Positions 1-7,042 of a stretch of 25,673 bases of DNA are shown one piece after another. This DNA is from an uncultured Collinsella sp. GTDB lineage: Bacteria > Actinomycetota > Coriobacteriia > Coriobacteriales > Coriobacteriaceae. A program made the translations under genes and the position numbers. The first letter of the stretch is position 1. Every line of letters begins with the position of its first letter. The notes below the pieces were generated by a model that did no database searches, was not told where the DNA came from, and saw only the letters and a program-made list of their open reading frames with translations. Location of the stretch: positions 1 through 25,673 of the forward strand of contig CABVDE010000028.1 of assembly GCA_902496945.1 (NCBI GenBank), read 5' to 3'.

Positions 1-681
1 CTGGGTGCCCAACCCGGCGAGGACATCTTGGACATGTGCGCGGCCCCCGGCGGCAAGACGACGCAGATCGCCGCCCTCACCCAGGGACAGGCACACCTCA
101 CCGCCTGCGAGATGAGCATCCCGCGCGCTGAGAAGCTCGAAGCCAACCTGGGCCGTCAGGGAGCCAAAAACGTGCCCGTCATGCACATCGACGCACGCGA
201 GCTCGACGAGTTCTTCCGCTTTGACCGTATCCTGCTCGACGCCCCCTGCACCGGCACGGGCACCGTCATCAGCGGCAACGAGAAGAGCCTGCGCGGCCTC
301 ACCGAGCAACTGCTCAGCAAGTGCGCCCGCTCGCAGCGCGCGCTTCTGGATCGCGCCATGGGTGCTCTCAAACCGGGTGGCACGCTGGTCTATTCGACTT
401 GTTCAATCTTGCCGCAGGAAAACGAGGACGCCCTGCAAGAGGCCCTCGACAAGCACATGGACTGCGAGCTCATCCCCCTCGACGGCACGCCGAGCGAAAG
501 CGAAGCACGCCGCGCCCAGGAAGCCGGCGAGGAGCCGCGCATCGAGTGCAACACCCTCACCGAGGCCATCGCTGCCGGTCACGTCTCGTCCGTCGCCAAC
601 GGCCTGCCTGGCACGCTGACCATTCCGCCCAGCCGCGACTTCGAGGGTTTCTACATCGCCCTGATCCGAAAACGCAGCTAG
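1..681 (+). CDS. RsmB/NOP2/Sun-family rRNA (cytosine-C5) methyltransferase, 3' part
   Basis: This is the C-terminal catalytic part of an S-adenosylmethionine-dependent RNA m5C methyltransferase; the gene starts before the window and the frame is open from base 1. The SAM-binding motif DMCAAPGGKT is encoded near positions 31-60. The DAPCTGTGT motif lies near 238-265, and the STCS motif with the second conserved cysteine near 397-408. These PC and TC cysteines are the pair used by the family for catalysis and product release. The protein ends with the usual family ending, GFYIALIRK. Between STCS and the end is an acidic insertion rich in Glu and Ala. The family is certain; the exact rRNA position modified cannot be told without the N-terminal RNA-binding part. 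Confidence 0.92.
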   Translation: MGAQPGEDILDMCAAPGGKTTQIAALTQGQAHLTACEMSIPRAEKLEANLGRQGAKNVPVMHIDARELDEFFRFDRILLDAPCTGTGTVISGNEKSLRGLTEQLLSKCARSQRALLDRAMGALKPGGTLVYSTCSILPQENEDALQEALDKHMDCELIPLDGTPSESEARRAQEAGEEPRIECNTLTEAIAAGHVSSVANGLPGTLTIPPSRDFEGFYIALIRKRS

Positions 682-719
682 CGCACGGATTCGAAACTCA
701 ACAAGCTATCTCCGTGCGC
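681..719. terminator. GC-rich inverted repeat between convergent genes
   Basis: A perfect 9-bp inverted repeat (GCGCACGGA at 681-689, TCCGTGCGC at 711-719) with a 21-nt loop spans the ends of the methyltransferase gene and the convergent small gene. It could fold in transcripts from either side and act as a shared terminator. Neither side has a T-run, so the terminator call is weak. Confidence 0.35.
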
Positions 720-876
720 GCTTGTCCTGCTGGTCACGATGCTGCTTAAGCGCTTCGCGCTCCTTGCGCTCTACTCTTTTGCCCTTAATAGCCGTGACCA
801 CAAAGTAGATGACCGCGGCGGCAACGATTGCGCCCACGCACAGGCCAATCGAGCCAAACATTGCTGTCAATTCCAT
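706..876 (-). CDS. Small single-pass membrane protein, 56 aa
   Basis: A 56-residue frame starts at ATG 876 behind a good ribosome-binding site (AGAGAGGTG, about 7 nt upstream). It opens with MELTAMFGSIGLCVG and forms one hydrophobic segment over roughly residues 5-30. A strongly charged tail follows (KGKRVERKERE and then RDQQDKRARR), which should lie in the cytoplasm. The hydrophobic-then-basic layout, the ribosome-binding site and the fit between its stop and the neighbouring convergent gene all argue for a real gene. I do not recognise the family and assign no function. It may resemble other tiny accessory membrane proteins, but nothing in the sequence shows a partner. Confidence 0.5.
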   Translation of the reverse strand: MELTAMFGSIGLCVGAIVAAAVIYFVVTAIKGKRVERKEREALKQHRDQQDKRARR

Positions 877-908
877 ACCGCGTCACCTCTCTTTTAAACG
901 GTACTTTC

Positions 909-917
909 AAGATAGCA
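909..917 (-). promoter_or_regulatory. Possible extended -10 for the small membrane protein
   Basis: On the minus strand TGCTATCTT (917-909) has the TGn extension and a TATAAT-like hexamer, about 30 nt before the start codon at 876. No convincing -35 box is visible. Confidence 0.28.
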
Positions 918-1065
918 CCTCGATGCCCGCCACCACAGCTCCTTCACGTTCGCCGACCCTTCGGTCTAACGGATGACATGGCGGGGAAAAATCAACTCGT
1001 CAAACGTTTTAGCAACGTAGCGCCGGTCGCACGCTGCCGACCGCACATTATAGAAACGGACCGCA

Positions 1066-2157
1066 ATGGATTCTCTCAACGATTTGAACGAGCGTGTTGA
1101 CGCTTTTGTCGCCACCAGCTCCTTCGACACGCCCGCCGCGACGAACGACCAAGCTCCCATCGATGTGCCCGCCGAGGTTCACGAGGACATCGTCGCCTCG
1201 GTCGATTTCTCCGAGGTCGAGCTCGCAGACGAGTTCACCGAGCCCCAGGTGGCCGTAACCCCCAACGGTCTGTTGCCCATGGAGCCCCTGCCCATCGACG
1301 GACGCCTGCGCAAGGCGGCCCTTCGCATGCCCAACGAGATCGAGGAGGCCAGCGGCTTTACGCTCTTTGGGCGTCGCATTAAATCGCTCATCTACACCAC
1401 CGACGTGGCAGTCATCCGCAACTCCAATGCCGATGCCGTGTTTGCCGTCTACCCCTTCACGCCGCAGCCGGCCATTACGCAGGCGCTGCTGACCGTCGCT
1501 GAGTGCCCGGTCTTCGTGGGTGTGGGCGGCGGCACCACCACCGGCAAGCGCTCCGTGCAGATGGCGGCCGTCTCCGAGATGCAGGGCGCGGCAGGCTGCG
1601 TGGTCAACTCCCCCGCCACCGCCGAGATGGTCGAGCACATTACCAACCTGGCTGACATCCCCGTCATCGCCACGGTCGTGCGCTGCGATGACGATGCACA
1701 CGCCAAGGTTCGCGCCGGAGCCAAGATCCTCAACATCGCGGCCGGCAAGAACACGCCGCAGGTCCTGCGCGAGCTGCGTGAGCACTACCCCAATTTGCCG
1801 CTCATCGCACCGGGCGGCAAAACGCCCGAGAGCATCCGTGAGACCATCGCCGCCGGCGCCAACGCTATCATCTGGACGCCGCCTTCGGCTCAGCAGCTGC
1901 AAACCGACATGATGCAGCGCTATCGCAAGATGAAAGAAGACGCCACGCCCGTCATCTCGCGCGACGACGTGCCCATTATCGACCAGGTCGCCGCCGCCGA
2001 AGTCAGCCAGGTCGAGAACATGAATCCCGACGTGCCGATTCCCGACGAAGTAATCGAACGCGTCGCTTCGATCCACGAGCGCGTTGAGGAGCGCCGCGCC
2101 AACCGCGGCCTCAAGCCGTCGCTGCACGGCTTCTTCTTCCGCGGAAAGAAACACTAG
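1066..2157 (+). CDS. Uncharacterised TIM-barrel-like protein, 363 aa
   Basis: The protein has a low-complexity acidic N-terminal stretch (about residues 1-70), a conserved core (about 75-285) and an acidic C-terminal extension (about 285-363). The core alternates short beta strands and helices, with glycine-rich turns such as VGVGGGTTTGK, LIAPGGKTPESI and AAGANAIIWTPP. This pattern is typical of phosphate-binding TIM barrels of the HisA/TrpF/ThiG kind. Similar core proteins in Firmicutes are, as I recall, often labelled only 'hydrolase'. No catalytic residues can be assigned here. The start at ATG 1066 has only a poor ribosome-binding site. A later start would be needed if the acidic N-terminal stretch is not translated, but no better site is seen. 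The gene stands alone and ends at a good terminator. Confidence 0.8.
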   Translation: MDSLNDLNERVDAFVATSSFDTPAATNDQAPIDVPAEVHEDIVASVDFSEVELADEFTEPQVAVTPNGLLPMEPLPIDGRLRKAALRMPNEIEEASGFTLFGRRIKSLIYTTDVAVIRNSNADAVFAVYPFTPQPAITQALLTVAECPVFVGVGGGTTTGKRSVQMAAVSEMQGAAGCVVNSPATAEMVEHITNLADIPVIATVVRCDDDAHAKVRAGAKILNIAAGKNTPQVLRELREHYPNLPLIAPGGKTPESIRETIAAGANAIIWTPPSAQQLQTDMMQRYRKMKEDATPVISRDDVPIIDQVAAAEVSQVENMNPDVPIPDEVIERVASIHERVEERRANRGLKPSLHGFFFRGKKH

Positions 2158-2169
2158 CCGCAACAGCAA

Positions 2170-2205
2170 GGCCCGCCCCACAAAACGTGAGGCGGGCCCT
2201 CTTTC
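2170..2205 (+). terminator. Rho-independent terminator after the TIM-barrel gene
   Basis: GGCCCGCC (2170-2177) pairs perfectly with GGCGGGCC (2191-2198) across a 13-nt loop and is followed by a pyrimidine tract CTCTTTCGTT. It lies between two convergent genes and may also stop the minus-strand degV transcript. Confidence 0.75.
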
Positions 2206-2229
2206 GTTGAAATGCTGAGGGGCAAAGCG

Positions 2230-3120
2230 CTAATCCACGCGCTTGTCGCCCATAAAGAAGACGGCCACCGTGCCAGGGCCGGTATGCGAGCCAATCAGAG
2301 CACCGATGCTATTAATCTCAATCTTACCTTTGAGCTGCGGAACCTGTTCCTCTATCAGCGCCGCAACAGCCTCGGCGTCCTCGCGGCACGCCGAGTGCGA
2401 CATGATGCACTTGCCCGAATAGTTCACGCCGTCCTGCACATGCGCCATCACGATCTTGGCCATCTCGGAAATCGCGCGCTTCTTGGTGCGGATCTTCTCA
2501 CGTGGCGACAGCCCGCCCTCGCAATCGACGGTCATAAGCGGGCAAATCTTGAGCGCCGTGCCGATGATCGCGCTCGCGGCCGAAATGCGACCGCCGCGCA
2601 GGTAGCTCGACAGATCGGTCGAGAAGAACCAGTGGTGCAAGTTGAGCTTGTTCTCCTCGATCCATGCAGCCGTCTCGTCGAGTGAAGCCCCGCTATCGCG
2701 AACGTCGGCGGCACATCCCGCCAGCAGGCCAAAGCCCGAAGACGCCGCCAACGAATCGATGACGCGCACCTTGCCGCCCTGGGGATAGCGATCCGCGAGC
2801 ATCTGCGCCGCAACGCAGGCCGATCCATACGTACCCGAAATACCCGACGACAACGTTAGGTGCAGCACGTCTTTACCCTCGGCAACGAACGGCTCCCAAA
2901 ACTCCTCGTACTCACCCACGCTCACCTGAGACGTCTTGGGCATGGCGCCAGCAGCAATCTGGGCAAAAAACTCGTCCGGCGTAACCGACTGATACAGATC
3001 GTCCGTATAGACAACATCGTCGATCTCGTAATGAAAACACACGACAGGGATATTGCGCGACGCAAAGAACTCACGGGTTCGGTCGGCGGCGGATTCACAG
3101 GTCAGGACAAAATCACTCAT
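2230..3120 (-). CDS. DegV family fatty-acid-binding protein
   Basis: The 296-residue protein has the length and layout of the DegV/EDD family. These proteins bind a fatty acid in a deep pocket; in Firmicutes, FakB members present fatty acids to the kinase FakA for phosphorylation and entry into phospholipid synthesis. Visible family features are the N-terminal strand with ESAAD, the motif KTSQVSVGEYEEF near residues 60-75, LTLSSGISGTYGSA near 90-103, and the C-terminal SIGALIGSHTGPGTVAVFF. The start at 3120 is preferred because AAGGAG sits 6 nt before it. An in-frame ATG at 3138 overlaps that ribosome-binding site and is unlikely to be used. No fakA-like gene is in the window. Confidence 0.9.
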   Translation of the reverse strand: MSDFVLTCESAADRTREFFASRNIPVVCFHYEIDDVVYTDDLYQSVTPDEFFAQIAAGAMPKTSQVSVGEYEEFWEPFVAEGKDVLHLTLSSGISGTYGSACVAAQMLADRYPQGGKVRVIDSLAASSGFGLLAGCAADVRDSGASLDETAAWIEENKLNLHHWFFSTDLSSYLRGGRISAASAIIGTALKICPLMTVDCEGGLSPREKIRTKKRAISEMAKIVMAHVQDGVNYSGKCIMSHSACREDAEAVAALIEEQVPQLKGKIEINSIGALIGSHTGPGTVAVFFMGDKRVD

Positions 3121-3148
3121 ATGAGGCTCCTTACTCATTGCTGCGCAA

Positions 3149-3157
3149 ATTATCGCA
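3149..3157 (-). promoter_or_regulatory. Extended -10 promoter element of the degV-type gene
   Basis: On the minus strand TGCGATAAT (3157-3149) combines the TGn extension with a hexamer matching TATAAT at five of six positions. It is about 30 nt upstream of the chosen start at 3120. A -35 box is not evident, as is usual for extended -10 promoters. Confidence 0.45.
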
Positions 3158-3381
3158 CAGCGAGCCTAAATACGGTACAAATGTCCACTATTTACCATTT
3201 CGAACCATTCGTATTGAACATCATTATCATGAACATCTCTCTCGTCGCCATACGCCATCACGGGCAAAAATGCTCTTTCGTCTCCACCCAACCGACACAT
3301 CTACCCTAATTAAATCGATTTATCAAACCATTCAGCCGACAATTCGGCCGCTGGCTCAAAATCGAAACAAAAGCAGCGCAT

Positions 3382-3411
3382 ACTGATAAACATTTGAAGC
3401 TGTTTATCAGT
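3382..3411. promoter_or_regulatory. Perfect 11-bp inverted repeat upstream of fbp (operator or leader hairpin)
   Basis: ACTGATAAACA (3382-3392) is mirrored exactly by TGTTTATCAGT (3401-3411) around an 8-nt spacer, ending 27 nt before the fbp start codon. It could be a repressor operator. As RNA it would be a hairpin close to the ribosome-binding site, followed by a short TTT. The arms are AT-rich, unlike the surrounding genes. No known regulator motif was recognised. Confidence 0.6.
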
Positions 3412-3438
3412 TTTACCAACCACATCGGAAGGTGTTTC

Positions 3439-5355
3439 ATGGTCGCATTCGATCGCAATCCGCAAGACTTCAAGTATCTGCGTCTGCTTTCGAGACAATT
3501 TCCCACCGAACAATCCGCATTCACCGAGATCATCAACCTCTCGGCCATCCTCAACCTGCCCAAGGGCACCGAGCATTTTATGAGCGATGTGCATGGCGAG
3601 TACGAAGCCTTTATGCACATCCTCAACAACTGCTCGGGCGTCGTGCGCGAGCATGTCGACGAAATCTTTGGCGACACGCTCTCCTTTAACGAAAAGGGCG
3701 AGCTGTGCACGCTCATCTACTACCCGCGCGAGAAGATCGATCTGGTCCGCAGCCGGCACGAGGACTCGCCCACCTGGTACAAGACCATGCTCAACCAGCT
3801 CATTGTGGTTGCCCGCTCGCTTTCGAGCCGCTACACCCGCTCCAAGGTACGTAAGGCCATCCCGCGCGATTACGCCTACATCATCGACGAGCTGCTGCAC
3901 ACGCATCCGGACGAGAACAACTACCGCGTGCGTTATCACGAGCGCATTATCGAATCCATCTTGGAGACCGCCAGCGCCGACGACTTTATCGAGTCGCTCG
4001 CCTCACTCATCAAGCGCCTCGCCGTCGACCACCTGCACTTGGTGGGCGACATCTTCGACCGCGGCGGCGGCGCGGCCAAGATTATGGACCGCCTGCTCAC
4101 CTATCATTCGCTCGATATTCAGTGGGGCAACCACGATCTGTTGTGGATGGGCGCCGCTGCCGGCGAGCCCGCCTGCATCGCCACGGTGCTACGCAACAAC
4201 CTGCGCTACGACAACTACGAGATTCTCGAGAACGACTACGGCATCTCGCTGCGCGAGCTTGTCGCCTTTGCCAACGCTACCTATACCGCCGGCGAGCCCA
4301 TCAGCCCGCTCATCAAAGCCATCAACGTTCTGCTCTTTAAGCTCGAGGGCCAGATTATCCAGCGCCACCCCGAGTTCGACATGGCCGACCGTCTACTGCT
4401 CGACAAGGTCGATCACGATGCCGGCACGGTCACCCTCGCCGACGGCAGCGTGTGGCCGCTCACGACTAACGACTTCCCCACCGTCGATCCAGCGGACCCC
4501 TACACGCTCACGCCCGAGGAGCAGCACATCATCGACAAGCTCGTGTCCGAGTTTGTCACCGCCGATCATCTGCATCGCCACATCGATTTCCTCTATACCC
4601 ACGGCTCCATGTATAAGGTCGCCAACGGCAATCTGCTGTTCCACGGCTGCGTACCGCTCAACGAAGACGGCACCTTTAGCAGCATAAACTGCCTGGGTGC
4701 CTGGCACGCCGGCCGCGATTATTTTGATTTTTGCGACTATATCGCCCGCCGCGCCTGGCGCGTCGGCGACCGCGATGCCCTCGACTGGATGTGGTACCTG
4801 TGGATCGGCTTTAACTCACCCGCCAGCGGACGCGTGGTGCGCACCTTCGAGCGCGCCTACATTGCCGACAAGAGCACGTGGGTCGAGCCGATGGACCCGT
4901 ACTACACGCTCACCACGTCCTCGTCCGTTTGCGACGACATCATGCGCGAGTTTGGCGTCGCCCCCATGGCATGCTCCCCGACCGGCCATATCATCAACGG
5001 CCACACCCCGGTCAAGACCACCAAAGGCGAGCAGGCCATTCGCGCCGACGGCAAGCTACTGGTCATTGACGGTGGCTTCTGCCGTGCCTACCATCCCAAG
5101 ACGGGCATCGCCGGCTACACGCTTATCTCGAGCTCGCGCGGATGCCGCCTCAAGTCGCACCGGGCCTTTACCACCGTTGCCGAGGCGCTCACCCGCAATG
5201 TGGACATCGAGAGCGAGACCAACCGTTTTGACCAGGCCGACCGTCGCCGCATGGTGAGCGACACCGATACCGGCGTCAAGATTCGCAGCCAGATCCAGGA
5301 CCTGCGCCAGCTGCTCGATGCATATAGAAATGGTGCTATCGAGGAGCGCGCCTAG
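3439..5355 (+). CDS. fbp: Fructose-1,6-bisphosphatase, class III
   Basis: The 638-residue enzyme hydrolyses fructose 1,6-bisphosphate to fructose 6-phosphate, the committed step of gluconeogenesis. Its size fits the Bacillus-type class III enzymes (about 640-670 aa), which belong to the calcineurin-like metallophosphoesterases. The metal-binding signatures are in order: SDVHGEYEAF near residue 48, LVGDIFDRGGG near 200, WGNHDLLWMG near 229 and NGHTPVKTTKGEQ near 520. The opening RNPQDFKYLRLLSRQFPTEQSAFTEIINL is also family-typical. The start at 3439 is chosen because GGAAGGTG lies just upstream. A longer frame from 3394 would begin inside the inverted repeat and lacks a ribosome-binding site. 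The gene is followed after 77 bp by the first GtrA gene, which may be co-transcribed. Confidence 0.95.
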   Translation: MVAFDRNPQDFKYLRLLSRQFPTEQSAFTEIINLSAILNLPKGTEHFMSDVHGEYEAFMHILNNCSGVVREHVDEIFGDTLSFNEKGELCTLIYYPREKIDLVRSRHEDSPTWYKTMLNQLIVVARSLSSRYTRSKVRKAIPRDYAYIIDELLHTHPDENNYRVRYHERIIESILETASADDFIESLASLIKRLAVDHLHLVGDIFDRGGGAAKIMDRLLTYHSLDIQWGNHDLLWMGAAAGEPACIATVLRNNLRYDNYEILENDYGISLRELVAFANATYTAGEPISPLIKAINVLLFKLEGQIIQRHPEFDMADRLLLDKVDHDAGTVTLADGSVWPLTTNDFPTVDPADPYTLTPEEQHIIDKLVSEFVTADHLHRHIDFLYTHGSMYKVANGNLLFHGCVPLNEDGTFSSINCLGAWHAGRDYFDFCDYIARRAWRVGDRDALDWMWYLWIGFNSPASGRVVRTFERAYIADKSTWVEPMDPYYTLTTSSSVCDDIMREFGVAPMACSPTGHIINGHTPVKTTKGEQAIRADGKLLVIDGGFCRAYHPKTGIAGYTLISSSRGCRLKSHRAFTTVAEALTRNVDIESETNRFDQADRRRMVSDTDTGVKIRSQIQDLRQLLDAYRNGAIEERA

Positions 5356-5432
5356 CAGCGCCTGCGGGGATTGGCTAAACTTTCTGGGTTTGTCATCCCC
5401 ACGGCGCCCGGCGCCACCCTAAGGCAGGTACC

Positions 5433-5828
5433 ATGCAAAAGCTCCTTGCGCAGATCATGAAGTTTGGCGTCGTCGGCGTCATTGCCACCGTCATCGACTT
5501 TGGCATCATGAATCTGCTCCACTACGGTCTGGGCCTCAACATCCTGATCGCCAACACCAGCGGTTTTATCGTCTCGCTCATCTTTAACTATGTCGCGAGC
5601 ATGAAGTACGTGTTTGCACACAAGGAGGGCATGAGCCGCCGCCGCGAGTTCATCATCTTTGTCGTGCTATCCGTTATTGGCCTGGCGCTCAACGACGGCA
5701 TCGTGCTTGCCCTCAACGCCGGCCTGGGCCTCGAGGCCAATATCGCCAAGATTTGCGCTACCGCGCTCGTCATGGTCTACAACTTTGCAACGCGAAAGAT
5801 CTTCCTAGAGGGCGAGGAGACCAAGTAG
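5433..5828 (+). CDS. GtrA-family membrane protein (first paralogue)
   Basis: This is a 131-residue, four-helix membrane protein of the GtrA family. Family members are thought to help move lipid-linked sugars across the membrane for cell-surface polysaccharide or O-antigen modification. Hydrophobic segments lie near residues 9-30, 35-53, 69-90 and 97-116. The typical family stretch is FNYVASMKYVF, followed by a basic loop and REFIIF. It starts at ATG 5433 behind AAGGCAGG. The next gene is a clear paralogue in the same orientation. No glycosyltransferase partner is in the window, so the sugar substrate is unknown. Confidence 0.88.
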   Translation: MQKLLAQIMKFGVVGVIATVIDFGIMNLLHYGLGLNILIANTSGFIVSLIFNYVASMKYVFAHKEGMSRRREFIIFVVLSVIGLALNDGIVLALNAGLGLEANIAKICATALVMVYNFATRKIFLEGEETK

Positions 5829-5848
5829 CTCGCAACCTTACAGCCTTA

Positions 5849-5908
5849 CGATGCCCACGGACAATACGCGCTCAGTACAGTATCGACCGTGGGCATCGTT
5901 CGTTTACG
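5849..5908 (+). terminator. Stem-loop terminator after first GtrA gene
   Basis: CGATGCCCACGG (5849-5860) pairs perfectly with CCGTGGGCATCG (5887-5898), a 12-bp stem. The 26-nt loop contains a further short ATAC/GTAT pairing. The stem is followed by TTCGTTT and a longer T-run at 5912-5917. It probably ends the fbp-gtrA transcript, although the large loop is unusual. Confidence 0.6.
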
Positions 5909-5958
5909 GGCATTTTTTCAACGTCTGCGGATTGTCTCTTGCAAATTTGGCGAGTTCG

Positions 5959-5964
5959 TATAGT
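5959..5964 (+). promoter_or_regulatory. Possible -10 box for second GtrA gene
   Basis: TATAGT matches the TATAAT consensus at five of six positions and lies downstream of the terminator and about 85 nt before the GTG start. The upstream TTGCAA is only 14 bp away, too close for an ideal -35, so the call is weak. Confidence 0.28.
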
Positions 5965-6047
5965 TCTTGCCAAAGACCTTACGTTTGCCATGCAAAAGCT
6001 CTAAAGTATCTCGTTGCTCGATTCATCAACGCATTGGATGTGATTAC

Positions 6048-6455
6048 GTGCGCAACGCGCTGGCACAACCTCATACCAAGCAGTTCCTCAAGTTCGCTGT
6101 CGTGGGTCTTATCTCCTTTGGCGTCGACTGGGGCATGCTTATTGCGCTCGTCGAGCTGTTCCACCTCGACTTTTTGATGAGCACGACGGTCTCGTTTACC
6201 ACGTCCGTCGTGGTTAACTACTGGCTCAGCATGAAGTACGTGTTCGACCATCGCGAGGGCATGAGCCGTAAGCGCGAGTTCACGATCTTTACTATCCTGT
6301 CGGTGATCGGTCTGGGCCTCAACGACCTGTACATGTTTGTGGGCGTCACGTTTTTGAGTATCGGCTACCAGGCCATGAAGGCCATCGCCACGTTCCTGGT
6401 CACCTGGTACAACTACTTTAGCCGTCGCTTTTTCCTCGAAGGCGCACGGTCGTAG
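6048..6455 (+). CDS. GtrA-family membrane protein (second paralogue)
   Basis: The protein has 135 residues from the GTG at 6048 and the same four-helix plan as its upstream neighbour. The two share the run SMKYVF, EGMSR and REF, then LSVIGL and LND, and both end in FLEG, so they arose by duplication. It is likely a small flippase-like protein for lipid-linked sugar units. The frame is open upstream to 5967, but those 27 residues have no hydrophobic or family character. GTG 6048 gives a length equal to the paralogue and has GGATGTG just before it. A strong terminator follows the stop. Confidence 0.85.
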   Translation: MRNALAQPHTKQFLKFAVVGLISFGVDWGMLIALVELFHLDFLMSTTVSFTTSVVVNYWLSMKYVFDHREGMSRKREFTIFTILSVIGLGLNDLYMFVGVTFLSIGYQAMKAIATFLVTWYNYFSRRFFLEGARS

Positions 6456-6483
6456 TCAGCCAAACATACCCTTGCATTCGCAA

Positions 6484-6518
6484 CCGGTTGGAATTCCCAT
6501 TCCAGCCGGCTTTTTGTT
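6484..6518 (+). terminator. Rho-independent terminator after second GtrA gene
   Basis: CCGGTTGGAAT (6484-6494) pairs with ATTCCAGCCGG (6499-6509) across a 4-nt loop, with one G-U pair, and is followed by CTTTTTGTTT. This is a textbook intrinsic terminator. Confidence 0.9.
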
Positions 6519-6558
6519 TGCAGAGTCTGCCGAGGAAGGCGGGCTACGGTGCATGAAT

Positions 6559-6973
6559 GGGACGCAGTTTCCCCATGAACGCCGTTCCGGAAAGTGTATC
6601 CCAGATTGCAGCCTCAGAATGGGATGCAGCTTCCGCAACGCCGTCCTAGCGGAAACTGTGTCCCGGAATCAGTCAACAGAACGGGACGCAGTTTCCAGAT
6701 GAGCCCCCATGCGGAAAGTCCATCCCGGAATGAGCCCCCAGAGCGGGACACGCTTTCCGAAACCCGCCCCATCGGGAAACCGTATCCCGGTCTGAGCGTG
6801 GATTCCGGGACGCAGTTTCCCGCGGACGCCGAAACGGAAAGCGCATCCCGTTATCGATGTCTAGAACGAGATGCGCTTTCCCAATGGATGCTGATGCGGA
6901 AATTGCGTCCCGGAATTCACCTTCAGAGTAGGATGCAATTTCCGGTTGAGCCTCGATTGAGGAACCCCATCCC
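6559..6973. repeat. Seven-copy 62-bp tandem array of paired inverted half-sites
   Basis: Forward half-sites of the type GGGAYGCAGTTTCC start at 6559, 6621, 6683, 6745, 6807, 6868 and 6930, a spacing of 62, 62, 62, 62, 61 and 62 bp. Inverted half-sites of the type GGAAACTGCRTCCC start at 6589, 6651, 6713, 6775, 6836, 6898 and 6961. Orientation therefore flips about every 31 bp. The outer bases (GGGA and TTTCC) are nearly constant while the central bases vary. Spacers between half-sites are 15-18 nt and partly conserved, often with GGAAT at one end and CAGA near the other. The last copy is the most decayed. No coding role is supported because 62 bp is not a multiple of three. Confidence 0.9.
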
Positions 6974-6980
6974 ATCAGTA

Positions 6981-7022
6981 TTAAAAGCGGGCGGCTCGGA
7001 TGTTGGTCCAAACCGCCCGTTT
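6981..7022 (-). terminator. Rho-independent terminator of the DUF4430 operon
   Basis: Read on the minus strand, CGGGCGG (7019-7013) pairs with CCGCCCG (6994-6988) and is followed by CTTTTAAT. It lies about 20 nt after the stop of the last gene in the B12-riboswitch operon. Confidence 0.8.
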
Positions 7023-7042
7023 GGCATGTTATGTCAAGGCAT

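Larger units (their letters stand above)
3121..3438. other. Divergent intergenic region between degV-type gene and fbp
   Basis: This AT-rich 318-bp region must hold the promoters of both divergent genes. A good minus-strand extended -10 is seen at 3149-3157 and a perfect inverted repeat at 3382-3411 (both listed separately). I found no convincing -35/-10 pair for fbp. No coding sequence is supported. Confidence 0.7.

Noticed and set aside
1048..2181. A 377-codon frame opposite the TIM-barrel gene
   Set aside because: The product is a histidine/glycine/aspartate-rich reverse shadow with no family features.
6559..6973. A CRISPR array
   Set aside because: Repeat half-sites alternate in orientation, are only 14 bp and vary internally. 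Spacers are short and partly conserved, and no cas gene is in the window.
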